A DNA stretch of 64,000 nt from assembly GCA_026122225.1 (NCBI GenBank), contig JANEZZ010001906.1:744001-808000 (forward strand), read 5' to 3'. The notes below the pieces were generated by a model, which saw only the letters and a program-made list of their open reading frames with translations, was not told the origin of the DNA and ran no database searches. Shown here piece after piece: positions 10,485 to 20,796 of the stretch (position 1 is the first letter of the stretch; every line of letters begins with the position of its first letter). This stretch comes from Heloderma charlesbogerti. Taxonomy: Eukaryota; Chordata; Lepidosauria; Squamata; Helodermatidae. A program made the position numbers and the translations under genes.

Positions 10485-10600
10485 TAGATCCCAGGTGCTT
10501 GGGACTTCAACTCCCAGAAGCCCCTGCCAGCGTGGCCAGTGGTCAGGAATGCTGGGAGATCAAGCCCCAAACATGTGGAGGTCTCCTTTCTGCCTGCCTG
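10485..10600. mobile_element. Palindromic MITE (Pal-3 group)
   Basis: Contains ACTTCAACTCCCAGAAGCCC and GAATGCTGGGAGATCAAGCC around a CAGCGTGGCCAGTGGTCAGG centre, the standard Pal-3 layout. Diverged. Confidence 0.5.
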
Positions 10601-10689
10601 TGATGAAGAGCAAAGGTGGATAGCTGTACATGCATGAAGGCCAGTTATGTGCAGGCAAAATATCTCTACCCTATTTCACCTAATGTACA

Positions 10690-10845
10690 TGGGTCTTCCT
10701 CACTCATTTTATCCTCACAACAACCCTATGAGGTCGGCTTGGCTGAGAGATAGCGACTGGCCCAAGTTCACCCAATGAGCTTCATGGCTGAGTGGGGATT
10801 GGAACCTGGGTGACCCTGGTCCTAGTGTAACACTCTGTAATCCAG
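10690..10845 (-). mobile_element. tRNA-derived SINE, degraded and tail-less
   Basis: Reverse-strand homology to the middle and head of the Sauria-type SINE: TTTTATCCTCACAACAACCC, then CTGGCCCAAGTTCACCCAAT and GGGATTGGAACCTGGGTGAC. The tail is missing. Confidence 0.6.
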
Positions 10846-11264
10846 GGGCGGGCAACTGATGGCCCTCCAGATGGTTTGGCCTCCAACTCCTCCTGGAGTT
10901 GTAGGCCAAAACCTGGAGAAGGCCACAAGTTTCCCACTCTCGCACTAATTGCCACAACAGAAAGCTGTAAAAGCTTAGTGTAAATCATGCCTTTGTTAGG
11001 GGTGTGCAACAGAGGCCTGAGGGTGAAATCCAGGCTATGGGAATTTACCTTCTCTACTATTGCCCGTGGTCCCACGGCCTTCCTCTTATTATGCAGATCA
11101 GCTGCCACCGTCTCCCTCCTAGGACAAACAGAAACAAGAAGGTTCTGCCCTAATTCTCCCCTATGCAAATGGATTGCCCATTCCTGGGCACAAGTCAAAA
11201 AAAGCATGGAACTGAAGCATACGAGGGGGGAACTCTGTTGCAATATATCTCGAGGGCGGGAAGG

Positions 11265-11369
11265 TTAAGGGTGCAGTCCTATGCGTGTTCGGACAGACAT
11301 GCTGGCTGAGGAATGCTGGGAGTTGTAGGACTTTTTTCCTGTCTCAGCATGCATAGGATTGCATCCTAA
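11265..11369. mobile_element. Foldback MITE (Pal-1 family)
   Basis: Ends TTAAGGGTGCAGTCC and GGATTGCATCCTAA. Carries the family core GGGAGTTGTAGGACTTTTTT. The left arm is shortened relative to 1245-1370. Confidence 0.65.
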
Positions 11370-11894
11370 CAGCCTTTTGCAATAAGTCATTGTCAATGCT
11401 GGAGTCAGGAGAGAGCAGAGGAACTGTGGTTGAGCCACCCTCACCCAGTTCGTACAAGGGTGCAGCTGGCAACGGTAATTATGCAGATCCCCCCAGCACT
11501 CTCTCTGTGATCATGCAAAGCTGGTCAAAGATTGGAGGTGCGGAGTAAGAAGCAAATATCATAGTCATTATATTAGCAGCGTTAGAAATCAGTTAAAACT
11601 GAATTTAATGTAGTTATCTGATGGTTCTGTTTCCTGTTTGATTGCTTATTTATTTTTTCTACATTGCTCCCAAACTTGGAATTTCAGAAACTCAGCATTG
11701 GCAAGTAATCTGATTGTCTGTAAAAACGTTTTGAAGCTTGCAAAATAGGCAAACGAATGTAGACTTGCAAGGTAACATCAGAAGCCATTCAAACTTGGGC
11801 TGCTGCCACCTGCTGGCCTCCCAGGAGAGGAGAAGGGGAGATGCTCTTGAGGCAATTGGAAAGCAGCTCCAGACATATTTACAAAGGCTATATC

Positions 11895-12085
11895 CAGTGA
11901 AGGCTGGTGGCCCCAATTCCAGTGGGGTTATACAGCCATTCTGGGTTTCAGTCAGAACCAGCCAGAACTGTTTTGGGGACAGGGTTCAGCATCTTGTGTA
12001 GCTCCTTTAGAGATCTGGCTGGTTCTGACTGAAACCCAGAATGGATGCACAGCCCCTCCAAAATAGGAGTCACCAGCATCCACTG
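11895..12085. mobile_element. Palindromic MITE (Pal-6, CAGTGRAGGCTGGTGG)
   Basis: Inverted ends CAGTGAAGGCTGGTGGC and GTCACCAGCATCCACTG. Inner arms are GTTTCAGTCAGAACCAGCCA and TGGCTGGTTCTGACTGAAAC, a 20-bp inverted match apart from the outermost base. A second copy is nested at 30778-30985. No clear target duplication here. Non-coding. Confidence 0.65.
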
Positions 12086-12518
12086 GATATTTTGATCTTC
12101 AGAGGCCCTGTATCTTTCCTCATTAACCTTTTGTTCCTCATTAGACCAGAAACAAATCCACACTAAGGTATTTGCAGGGATTGCCACAGTCAGACTGCTT
12201 TCTTTGACATGTTCATCAGCTGTATCCACTCAAAATTGAATTTGTTGCAGAAACCAGAGGTTATTAGAACCAAGGGTTCACGTCTAAACAACGTTCGCAC
12301 AGAAACACTACAATGTGACAAAATGCCATAAGGGAAAAAATGCTTCATCCCTGTTGTGCCATCAGCTCAGTTCCTTAACATAGGCAAAAAGAATTCACCT
12401 ATTTCAACATGGAGCAGCTATAGAGAAAAACTGGGCCAAGCCAGTTGAATAGCAGCACAAGCAATGGTGAGCCAAAAGCTGATTCCAGCGCATGGGAGCA
12501 ATTGACTCAGGCTGGACA

Positions 12519-13170
12519 CAGGGCCGGCTCTACCATTAGGCAGATGCTCAACGCCAAACTAGACATTACTTTAAATATGTGTCTAGCAGCTATGTCTTAT
12601 TTTCATTTCTACTCTAAACTAGGCACAGGAGCCCCAGTCCAGATCTTAACAGCCCCCTACTCCCCACACTAGTGTCCCCATCTAGATCAGGGCCCCTGTC
12701 CCTGCTCTAATGTAAAAATGAAAGAGACATAGCTGCTAGACACACATTTAAAGTAATGTCTGTTTTGGCCCTCAGGAGCAGGAAGCAACAAAGGAGTGTT
12801 AGCAGACAGAGCTATGCCTACGACATGACCTGCTCTGTACCCTTAAAGCAGCCTTCTCCAACCTGGTGCCCTCCAGATGTTTTGGACTACCATGCCCATC
12901 AGCCCTAGCCAGCTTGGCTGAGGGTTGGGAATGCTGGGAATTGTAGTCTACAGCATCCGGAGGGTACCAGCTTGGGAAAGGCTGCCATAAGATAGATGAC
13001 CCATCTTCAAGATGCTGTATGTTGCCAATGCTGAAGTAAGATTCAACTGCCAGTCCGGTCAGTTTCTCTGTCTCTTACTGCCAGTCCGGTCAGTTGCAAC
13101 TGCCAGTCTGGCCACTTTCTCTATATCTTACCCTTTGCCTCAGGCAGCAAAATGACTTGGGTCAGCCCTA
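12519..13170. mobile_element. hAT-C type element (CAGGGCYGGC) with internal foldback
   Basis: Ends CAGGGCCGGCTCTACCATTA and AAAATGACTTGGGTCAGCCC match those of the better-preserved copies at 24906-25229 and 40072-40322. Inside are two arms of 37 bases (12561-12597 and 12725-12761) that are inverted with one mismatch, a nested Pal-3 element (about 12841-12990), and three repeats of CTGCCAGTCCGGTCAG-like sequence at 13045-13115. Target duplication not convincing. Confidence 0.6.
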
Positions 13171-13890
13171 GTCGGTATGGGCCAGTTTTCCCACCTCACC
13201 TTCTGTTACATGCCAAAGTGGTCTAAAATGGCCAGGAAACGAGGCCCTGAGATGGCTGCGCAAATGGCAACACTTTCACTTTTCATGTGTCACTGTAGTC
13301 TGTTGCTTGCTGAGGAGCTCCCTGTCATTAGCAGCTGGTGTTAATGAGGTACTAATGGGAGATTTGGCTCAGAGTACAGGAAACGTATGTGTTCTTGGAA
13401 ACACAGTCTGAATTCTAGACATCCGGAATGTTTCTTGACACGTTTATCACCTATGGTTATAATTTCAAATCTAAATTTATTAATAGAGTCTGCAGATAAC
13501 TGAAACTCAGCTCAGGGTCTGTCAGAGTGCTAAACTGCCATAAAAATTATCGTTTTCATTGTGATTCTAGTTTCAGTTTCCTAATAGAGAAATAAGAAAT
13601 GGTTCTTCGGCTTTTTAAACTGCAAGGGGGAGATGAGGACATTGTTGGGAGGAAATGCAGCTCTTCTGTGGTAAAATCTAATTTTTGAGCAGCTTTCCCA
13701 TATATCAGTGAGTTGTGGATAAGCGGACCAGAACTGATGTTTAAAGTAAGCCAAACATGGTAAAAATGGGGGTATGGGAGAATAAGCCAGGATTTTTGTT
13801 CATAAGTGGTCAAATATGGACTATTAATCTGAATGTTAATATTAGCATTGATTCTAAAAAGCTGTCTAACACAGCCTTATGCAAAGCAGG
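13171..13890. other. Unassigned stretch
   Basis: No gene or repeat family recognised. Overlapping short frames at 13556-13813 (minus) and 13757-14029 (plus) show no domain. Confidence 0.35.
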
Positions 13891-13899
13891 TTTACACAA

Positions 13900-14042
13900 A
13901 AGTAAATCCCACTGTTGGTACTTACTCCTAAGTATATACACACAAGATTGTTGCAAATCCTATGCACACTCACTTGGGAATAGCTCCCATTGCACATCGG
14001 GGGACTTAATTCCAAGTCAACATGCATAGGATTGCACTGTAG
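13900..14042. mobile_element. Short palindromic MITE (Pal-2 group)
   Basis: GCAATCCTATGC-type right end (CATGCATAGGATTGCACTG) with inverted CAAATCCTATGCACACTC. The middle is the AAGTAAATCCCACTG / GGGACTTAATTCC type. Confidence 0.55.
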
Positions 14043-14202
14043 CTATTATTATAAGTCATAACACTTTTTGAGTGTTTAGATTATTTCATATACAATACAT
14101 TATCTTGGTGATCCTTACAGGTCAATATTATTATATTATTGTCCCCATATTGCAGATGAGGGCAGAGGCTGCAATGGAGAAGGCAGCGGCTTGCCTAATA
14201 GC

Positions 14203-14543
14203 GAGTTTTTCTACATGAGGTTGTTAATTCACTGTATCTACAGTTGGTTTCCACCCAGAATTGAGATCCAAGCTCCACACAAAGACCTTTTCCTTTTCTT
14301 CTTTACTGCTACATAACCTCTAGGTGGTGCTGTGGTATAGCAGAATACTGCACTTACAAGCACAGAAATGCATTTTGTTTCGCTTTAACAAATACTGCAT
14401 TTTCTCTGCTCTAAAACCCCCTGCAAAAGTGCTCTTAAAAACAGAAGAGAAACTGGAGGGTCATGATGTCATCTAAAGAACCCATAAACAACCATGAGTG
14501 AGATACGATGAGCACCCAATAAACGCCTCGTGTAGAAAAGCTC
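14203..14543. mobile_element. MITE of about 340 bp (GAGCTTTTCTACACGAGG termini)
   Basis: The left end GAGTTTTTCTACATGAGG and right end CCTCGTGTAGAAAAGCTC are 18-bp inverted repeats with a few mismatches. A second copy is at 17494-17807, and a partial one runs off the window at about 63800-64000. Shared internal blocks include CTGCAAAAGTGCT and ATGTCATCTAAAGAACCCAT. No frame of note. Superfamily not determined. Confidence 0.7.
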
Positions 14544-14559
14544 AAGGAGTTAATGGCAG

Positions 14560-14850
14560 AGGTGAGATTTCATCCAGGGACTTCCTGGTTCACAACTCCA
14601 CCACTACACTACACCAGTTCTCTATCAGTTAGCTCTCACTGCCTATGTCACATCTAGTTTACAAAGCACTTTGCAGTCCTTATTTCTTTATCTTCATGAA
14701 ACTCTCTGAAGTAGTACACCATTATTCCCATTTTACACGTGGGCATGCTGCTGTTAGAGAACATCTTGCCTAAAGTGTCCATGGAGGGGTGGCAGTTGTA
14801 CCCAGGTCTCCCCAAGCCACATCCAGCTCTCAATTCACTGGGCTAGACAA
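14560..14850 (-). repeat. MIR-like SINE remnant
   Basis: The sequence CATTATTCCCATTTTACACG with AACATCTTGCCTAAAGTGTC and a GCAGTTGTACCCAGGTCTCC segment reads as a degraded MIR/CORE-SINE on the minus strand. Very diverged. Confidence 0.4.
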
Positions 14851-14944
14851 ACTTGCAAAAAGAAGAAATGAACACACTACCATTCTAGATCATCGAAACA
14901 CAGGGTGGCCGATCGTTTGGACATTTCCCAGTTGTTGTGCGTTC

Positions 14945-15090
14945 TCCCCACCCCATTCTAAAAGGATAGAATGCCTCTCTTAAGGCTTAGTTACTTGAGC
15001 TCCACCCACCCCTGGAATGCAGCCCCCAAGAGCTTCTCTGAAATGGATTCAGCCCTTGGGCTGTAAGAGGTTCTGCAGCCCTGCTTTAAT
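14945..15090. mobile_element. hAT-D fragment
   Basis: Homologous to part of the CAGGKGT...ACACCCCTG family (21272-21612 and 50547-50891): shared AATGCCTCTCTTAAGGCTTA and GCAGCCCCCAAGAGCTTCTC. Left part missing. Confidence 0.55.
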
Positions 15091-15099
15091 GGCTGTGTA

Positions 15100-15232
15100 G
15101 AAGAGAGGATTTCAGCAGGCGTAGCTTATCACGCAAGTGACACCTGCTGAAATCCCTTCATCTCCACAACTATTGAAGGTACATGAACCCTGTCCTCTTT
15201 TGCATCTGGCCACTATCTTCAAAAAATCTCCT
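15100..15232. repeat. Foldback fragment related to the 179-636 element
   Basis: Arms GAGGATTTCAGCAGGCG and CACCTGCTGAAATCCCTTC are inverted. The right side CTGTCCTCTTTTGCATCTGG matches the terminus of the 179-636 family in reverse orientation. Confidence 0.5.
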
Positions 15233-15550
15233 GGCATCGTCATGTAAAGTTTGACATTCCAGAGATTTAAACAGGGCACTTCTGTGCATGAACTGGGTGG
15301 GTCTAGAGACAATAACCACCTGAGAATGAGCGTGCCTATCAAGGGTCTACACCCCTCTTCTTCATTAATGGCTTTATTTTATTTTTATTGTGATGAACTT
15401 TATTGCTTATAGGCAAACACCACCTCAACACAAATGTGAAAGAAACCGAATACACTAACACAAACAGATATATGTTATACCAGCAACCTCTTTACCTCTT
15501 CTATAGCTTAAATGCGAAACAAATACATCCTCTCCCCAGCCTTTACAAAT

Positions 15551-15974
15551 GAGGGATGTCAGAGGAATCTGTCTGGGGGGTGGAGCTCGCCGAGCTTTCA
15601 TCAGCTCGGCCCCCCAGACTTCGTCTCACTTCCCCACAAGCTGGCCCAACTCGGTCTGCATTGAGTCAGTCCAGCTTGCAGCTTTTCCAGGTTTGGGCTG
15701 GTGGTGGCTGTAAATAGAAAGCTGCACAAATTGCAGCTGCAAGTTCCATCATTTGCACAAATTCCAGCCATAATTTGCTTGATTTTCTCCGTTTCTAGCC
15801 GTCATGTGCAGAATTTGTTCAACTTTCTATTTATGGTGGGGGGAGAGACCGCCCAAAGTTCCCAGATTTCAAGGGGAAAACCTGGCTCAGCTCGCAAATC
15901 CAAACCAAGCTCAGTGGGCAGTGGAAATCCGTCGGGCCCCCAAAGGCCAGATTTTAAAAAGAGAGACATCCCTG
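15551..15974. mobile_element. hAT MITE (hAT-B) with exact 8-bp TSD
   Basis: Ends GAGGGATGTCAGAG and GAGACATCCCTG are inverted. The flanks TTACAAAT (15543-15550) and TTACAAAT (15975-15982) are identical, diagnostic of a hAT insertion. The inner left arm (GCTCGCCGAGC and GCTCGG) folds back on itself. It shares termini with 20797-21228 and the hAT-A family. A 124-codon frame starting inside it has no domain and runs into the neighbouring Pal-1. Confidence 0.85.
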
Positions 15975-16013
15975 TTACAAATAGATTTAGAACTAAAAAA
16001 TACCTCTGGAAGA

Positions 16014-16124
16014 TTAAGGGTACAATCTTATGGATGTTTAGGCAGGAAAAAAGTCTGCTGGCTGGGGAACGCTAGGAGTTGTAGGACATTTTTCTGCCTA
16101 AACATTCATAGGATCGCATCTTAA
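16014..16124. mobile_element. Foldback MITE (Pal-1 family) bounded by TTAA
   Basis: TTAA (16014-16017) followed by GGGTACAATCTTATGGATG, and CATTCATAGGATCGCATC followed by TTAA (16121-16124). TTAA at both ends would fit a TTAA-specific transposon, but the four copies do not all agree. Confidence 0.65.
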
Positions 16125-16916
16125 GTATCCAGTAAGATGATCAAGAACCCAGGGCACCCTATTATCTTTTATATGCTGGACTCAACATTGCTTTGTTCCA
16201 AAGCAAACTTTCTCAGTCTTACAATGCAATCCTACTGATGTCTACTCAGAAATACATCACATTGGCAGGCATTTGGCCTTGGCTTTATCTGGGACTCCTC
16301 TCTCTCTCTCCTTTGTTCCTCACCTTCAGTCTGTCGCCAAGGCATGTCTCTTCTCCCTTTACGATGCTGTAAAGATACAGCCCATCCTCTCTCCTCAGCA
16401 AAAACTCTGGTCCACGCCCTGGTCATCTCTCGCCCGACTGCCACAATCCCATTGTCTTGCCACAGTCCCCTCACATCTGTTCATCACTCTGCTGCCAAAA
16501 TCATTCACCTATCGTTCTGATGACATGGTGCCTCTCCTTAAATCCCTGTACTGCAGGGGTGGGAAACCAGGTCTTGCTGGACGGCAAGTTGCCTCATCTC
16601 TGATTACTGGCCATGCTGGCTGGGGTTGATGGAAATTGGAGTTCAACATCTGGAGGGCACCCAGTTCCCGCTCCAGAATCCCACACAGGCTCCTTGTCCT
16701 TACCATGGTCCTGCTGCCTCTTTTACTTTGTACAGTTCCCAGCAGCCTCAGGCAGCAGTGCCAGTGGTCAAGGAGTTGTCCGGCAACATCTGGAAGCTGC
16801 CAATTTGGGGAAGACTGTGATAGGGCATGGAACTGGCAGAGTGAGCATGTACAAGTGTGTGTTATTTTGGGTGCAAAACATTTTGTGTGTAAAACAACTC
16901 CACAACACTGCATAGA

Positions 16917-17035
16917 TCAGCCTTCCCCAACCTGGTGGCACCCTTCAGATGTGTTGGATTATAACTCCCATGCAGACGGGGGGGGTATGGCTTTTGTAGC
17001 CCAACACATCTGGAGGGTGCCAGGTTGGATAACGC
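16917..17035. mobile_element. Palindromic MITE (Pal-3 group)
   Basis: CAGCCTTCCCCAACCTGGTG at the left and AGGGTGCCAGGTTGGATAAC with CGCTG at the right are inverted ends. The inner arms are CCTTCAGATGTGTTGGATTA and AGCCCAACACATCTGGAGGG. The CAG...CTG termini are hAT-like. TSD not clear. Confidence 0.6.
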
Positions 17036-17377
17036 TGCCCTACTGCGACTATGCCTGTAACCAAGCCTAAACACATGTAATTGAAACTACTGCATAATAC
17101 TTCCCTGGTCCTCCCTGGCTCCGCTTCCTCTGTTCTTTTTGCCCCTGTTGAATGTTAGATTGTAAGCTCTGTGGGGCAGGGACCTGTCTCCTTGTACTGT
17201 GTGTACATGATTACAGCCTCATTGCAAAAGGCAGACCATTGCCTGAAATGAGAGTACATATCTGTTCTAAAACAGATCTGTTTACCATTTTCGAAACGTA
17301 TCTCATTCCGAAAACTTGATGAACTAGAATAAGTTTCACACAAGGCATAACCAAGTTATGAAGCAACAGTGCTATCC

Positions 17378-17450
17378 TAAGTTTGTTCACTCAGAAGTAA
17401 GTCCCATCAGGTTCAGTGGGACTTACTCCTGAGTAATCCTACTGTTTAGG
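17378..17450. mobile_element. Short palindromic MITE (Pal-2 group)
   Basis: CTCAGAAGTAAGTCCCATCA and TCAGTGGGACTTACTCCTGA form a clear inverted repeat, the core of this family. Confidence 0.6.
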
Positions 17451-17493
17451 ATCATGGTCCATCTTTACAGGGAAATCTGGGAACTGGAAGTAT

Positions 17494-17807
17494 GAGCTTT
17501 TCTATAAGGTGCTGTCAGTTGAGATCTGAGCACTACACAGACAGTATTTCCTTTCCTGCTTTTTCGCTACATAACCCTTATGTGGCACTGTGGTATAGTG
17601 GAATAGTACAACTACACAAGGAGGAAAATATCTTTTCTTTTGCCTTCAAAAATAATACCCTATTTTCCCTGCTCTAAAAAAACCTGCAAAAGTGCTTTTT
17701 TAAGACAGAAATGAAACTGGAGGATCACAACATCATCTAAAGATCCCATAAACAAACGTGAGCAGGGAATGACAAGGATACAGTAAATGCCTCATACAGA
17801 AAAGCTC
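17494..17807. mobile_element. MITE of about 315 bp, same family as 14203-14543
   Basis: Ends GAGCTTTTCTATAAGGTG and CTCATACAGAAAAGCTC. Shared internal blocks: ACATAACCCTTATGTGGCAC (versus ACATAACCTCTAGGTGGTGC) and CATCATCTAAAGATCCCATA. Flanked by TAT on the left and TAT on the right, possibly part of a short target duplication. Confidence 0.7.
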
Positions 17808-17824
17808 TATAGCTCTGTAACACG

Positions 17825-17935
17825 TAGCCCTCCAGATATTCTTGGACTGCACCTCCCATCAGCTCTAGCCATCATAGCTAATGGTGAGGGGTGAGGGGAG
17901 TTGTAGTACAACAACATCTGGATGGCCACACATCC
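17825..17935. mobile_element. Palindromic MITE (Pal-3 group)
   Basis: GCCCTCCAGATATTCTTGGA and ACAACATCTGGATGGCCACA with GGACTGCACCTCCCATCAGC / GGGGAGTTGTAGTACAAC inner arms. Confidence 0.55.
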
Positions 17936-17939
17936 CTAT

Positions 17940-18833
17940 CTCTGCTGTAAAGCACTTCACTCAAACTACAGGAAGCAATTCCAATTAAAAGGGCATATAA
18001 GTACTATAGGCTTATAGCACAGATAGGTCTGCAATGTGTTGTTTACCTGTTAAATGAAAGCCTTCTATCCACATGTGGTACCAGAAACAATAATCAGAGG
18101 ACTAGCATCTTGGTTCAGCTTGCTGTTTTGAGCTTTACTACGTCACCCTATTCAGCCAGGGATGCCTTCTGGCTGGAAGAACGAGTGGAACATGATGATC
18201 TCTTGAGACCTGACAGGAAAACGAAGTTGCATTTTGGACTCTGGACAAGTTATGTGCCTAAGGGGCTAATTCTGAGCTACTAAGAAAGCAAAAATCGTTG
18301 TCTGTGAACGATAATTTAAACACATGAAGTTGTATGTCAGATCTGATAGGAATTTTGGTGCCTTAGAATATGACATCATCTCTGTTTTTTCAGGCCCTTA
18401 AATGTTTCACCACTGAACTGCTCCAACCAGCAATAATAACACGATTTCTCAGAGTAAGTGGCTTGTTTTAGACGTTGTGATGAATTTAATATTTGTAATG
18501 CTACTTTCTGAAGGATGACATAATTTCTGTGTTACCTCATTGCACTGCAACGCTGAGAGGGGAATCAGAAAGCTTGCAATGAAATTATTTCACATGCCAA
18601 GTCATCTGTCAGGCGCAGCAGGCCTTCTCAAGTGTACCATCTCTTTGTTTGCAAATCCGAGCATTAACACTTCAGCCAGCGGGGTGGGGGGGATGAGGAC
18701 ATATCTACATCAGTTCTAATAAGATTTCTCACAGTCTGGTTGCCTTTAAAATTCTTTCTATACTGAAATGCATTTCTTCAGTCAACTTTGCATTAAAAAT
18801 GGGTTATGTCCATCCATTACTGATTATATTGGC
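17940..18833. other. Unassigned AT-rich stretch
   Basis: No coding or repeat family recognised. Confidence 0.35.
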
Positions 18834-18842
18834 ATAATTCCA

Positions 18843-19093
18843 ATATGCCAGTGTGGTGTAGTGGTGAGAGTGTTGGACTGGGAACCAGGAGATCCGGGTT
18901 CTAGTCCCCACTCGGCCATGGAAGCTCACTGGGTGACTTTGGGCCAGTCACAGACTCTCAGCCCAACCTACCTCACAGGGTTGTTGTTGTTGTCAGGCTA
19001 AAATGGAGAGGAGGATAATATAAGCCGCCTTGGGTCCCTTGCAAGAGGAAAAAAAAGCGGGATATAAATGCAGTACATATATGCATACATACA
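18843..19093 (+). mobile_element. tRNA-derived SINE (Sauria type) with TSD
   Basis: Full-length-looking copy from GCCAGTGTGGTGTAGTGGTG to the GCGGGATATAAATGCAGTAC tail. The 9-bp target duplication is ATAATTCCA at 18834-18842 and 19094-19102. The central GGGTTGTTGTTGTTG is slightly expanded. Confidence 0.88.
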
Positions 19094-19236
19094 ATAATTC
19101 CATTGACTTGATTAGTGTCATTAGCAGACAGAGGAGTGGGGCTGGCCCAAGACATTTTGTTGCCTGAGGTGAAGGATAAAATAGCAGCCCCACCAATTCC
19201 ACATACAGAAGTCCACCACAATAGCTGAGTCTTATG

Positions 19237-20536
19237 TAGGGATGTTAGAGAATTCCGCCATGGACACCCCTGGAGTCCGTGGTGGAATGGAGCAATCCCC
19301 CCCGCCACCCTGCGGAATCCCCCTGGGACGGAGCCTACCTTTGTTGGCCATCCGCTGCCCCACGAATGGCTGCCCCCATCTGCGGCCGCCATTTCCATTC
19401 TACTTTAGCTGTGAAGTGATAGGCTACATAAATTTATATGTAGTCTATCTAGGGATGTACGAAAGTCACTTACCTTTCCGCAGATTATGTTCATGGTGGA
19501 GGGGAGGCGTTCCGTCCCTCCCCCCAGAATCCTTGACGGCCAGCTGTGCTCCGCAGCGGTTCCGCGGAGCAGCTGGCCAGGCCCAGGCCAGGGCTGTCCG
19601 CAGCTGGATTTCCAGCCGCGGAGGGCTCTGGGTAAACAAAAAACAAACAAACAAACTGCGTACGCAAATGGCAGCGGCTACAGCCGCCGCCATTTGCGTT
19701 CCTTATTTTTATTTCCTTATTTGCGTCCCTTTTTGATTCGCCGTTTTAGCTTACGTAAATATTTACGTAGACTAAGATGGCGAAAAATAAGGAACTCAAA
19801 TAGCGCCCACTACGCCATTTGCGTTCCCCTTTATTTTCGCCGTAATAGTCTACTTAAATATTTACGTAGACTAAGAGGGCGAAAAATAAGGAACACAAAT
19901 GTGTACGCGTGTTTGTTTGTTTTTAACCGGTATGTGATAGGCTACGTAAGTCTTTATGTAGCCTATCACGTCTCTGTAAAAAAAAAAAAAAACCAAACGA
20001 GGCAGACTGCAAATGGCGGCAGCGGCAGCCGGTTGGAAGACCAGCCGCCACCACCGAAGCCGCCGCTGGAGCCGCCGGCGCCCGGAACATCTGCCCCAGG
20101 TAAGTCTCGTCCTGGGGGGGATCTGCGGGGTGGCGGGGGGTGGCAGGCCATTCCGCCACAGATTTCGGGGAGCCGAATGCACTGGCATTCGGCCTCACTG
20201 AGATCCATGGCAGAATTCTCTGACATCCCTAAGCCTATCACGGCAAAAGGTAGGGACGCAAATGGCATAGCGGCTGCCATTTGCGTTCCTGCCTTTCGCC
20301 GTGGTAGGCTACATAAATATATACATAGCCTATCATGGCTACCGCAGGGACGCAAATGGCAGCCGCAGCCCAGCAGCAGACAGAAGTCTGTCTGCGGGTG
20401 GCCCCAGCTGGCAGCTTTGCTGGCTCCCCACGGAGCGGAGCTGGCCGGGGAGGATTCTGGGGAGGAGGGACGGATTGCCTCCCCCCCCCCAGCGGACAGC
20501 CCCAGTGGAACAGGATAAGTAATCCATACACCCCTA
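19237..20536. mobile_element. hAT-A element (outer copy) with exact 8-bp TSD, interrupted
   Basis: Starts TAGGGATGTTAGAGAATTCC and ends CATACACCCCTA. The flanks GTCTTATG (19229-19236) and GTCTTATG (20537-20544) are identical. It is the GC-rich family with inner palindromes. A second copy of the same family is inserted at 19450-20231, exactly inside one of its GCCTATCA palindrome arms. Its own outward splice-donor-like sites are degraded (AAGGTAGGC at the left; CAGGATAAGT at 20511-20520), in line with being the older copy. Confidence 0.85.
19450..20231 (-). mobile_element. hAT-A element (inner copy), nested in reverse orientation
   Basis: Runs from TAGGGATGTACGAAAGTCAC to TTCTCTGACATCCCTA, inverted relative to the outer copy. 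Flanks AGTCTATC (19442-19449) and AGCCTATC (20232-20239) match at 7 of 8. Outward donor-like sites are intact at both ends: ACTTACCTT (19468-19476; AAGGTAAGT on the minus strand) and CAGGTAAGT (20097-20105, plus strand). Inside are palindromes of the ACGTAAATATTTACGT and GGCGGC/GCCGCC kinds. A 343-codon frame (19487-20518) crosses this copy and the outer one; it is a by-product of high GC and is not a gene. Confidence 0.85.
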
Positions 20537-20796
20537 GTCTTATGTCAACAGTGGCTATGGAACAGCATCCTCCGCCACACCTGAGGACAACAAGGTAGCT
20601 TAGGGGGTACAGAGCAGGCTGCACAGTATATTTAATTCTGTACGCTAACACTTCACTGCTGTTCCCTCAAGCAACTGACACCTGAGTCCACCTCACTTTG
20701 CCTAATGGTAGGGCCAGGCCTAAGAGTAGGCATATTACTGCTTCTTTTCAATTTACCTTCCAATTGGCTTCCAACTAAGACCTGGTGCAATACAAC

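Larger units (their letters stand above)
19137..20721. mobile_element. hAT-C element, outermost shell of a three-level nest
   Basis: Left end GGGGCTGGCCCAAGACATTT and right end CACTTTGCCTAATGGTAGGG with CCAGGCCT match the CAGGGCTGGCCC...TTGCCTAGTGGTAGGGC layout of 40072-40322. Flanks CAGAGGAG (19129-19136) and AAGAGTAG (20722-20729) agree at 6 of 8. At 19237 it is interrupted by a hAT-A element, which is itself interrupted. Removing both inserts leaves about 285 bp, comparable with the 251-bp copy at 40072. Confidence 0.7.

Noticed and set aside
15701..16124. Two overlapping frames of 106-124 codons
   Set aside because: They straddle hAT-B and a Pal-1 foldback; no domain.
19487..20518. 343-codon open frame rich in Pro, Arg and Gly
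   Set aside because: It runs across the boundary between two nested hAT-A copies and through their palindromes. GC-rich repeats lack stops by composition, and no domain is present.
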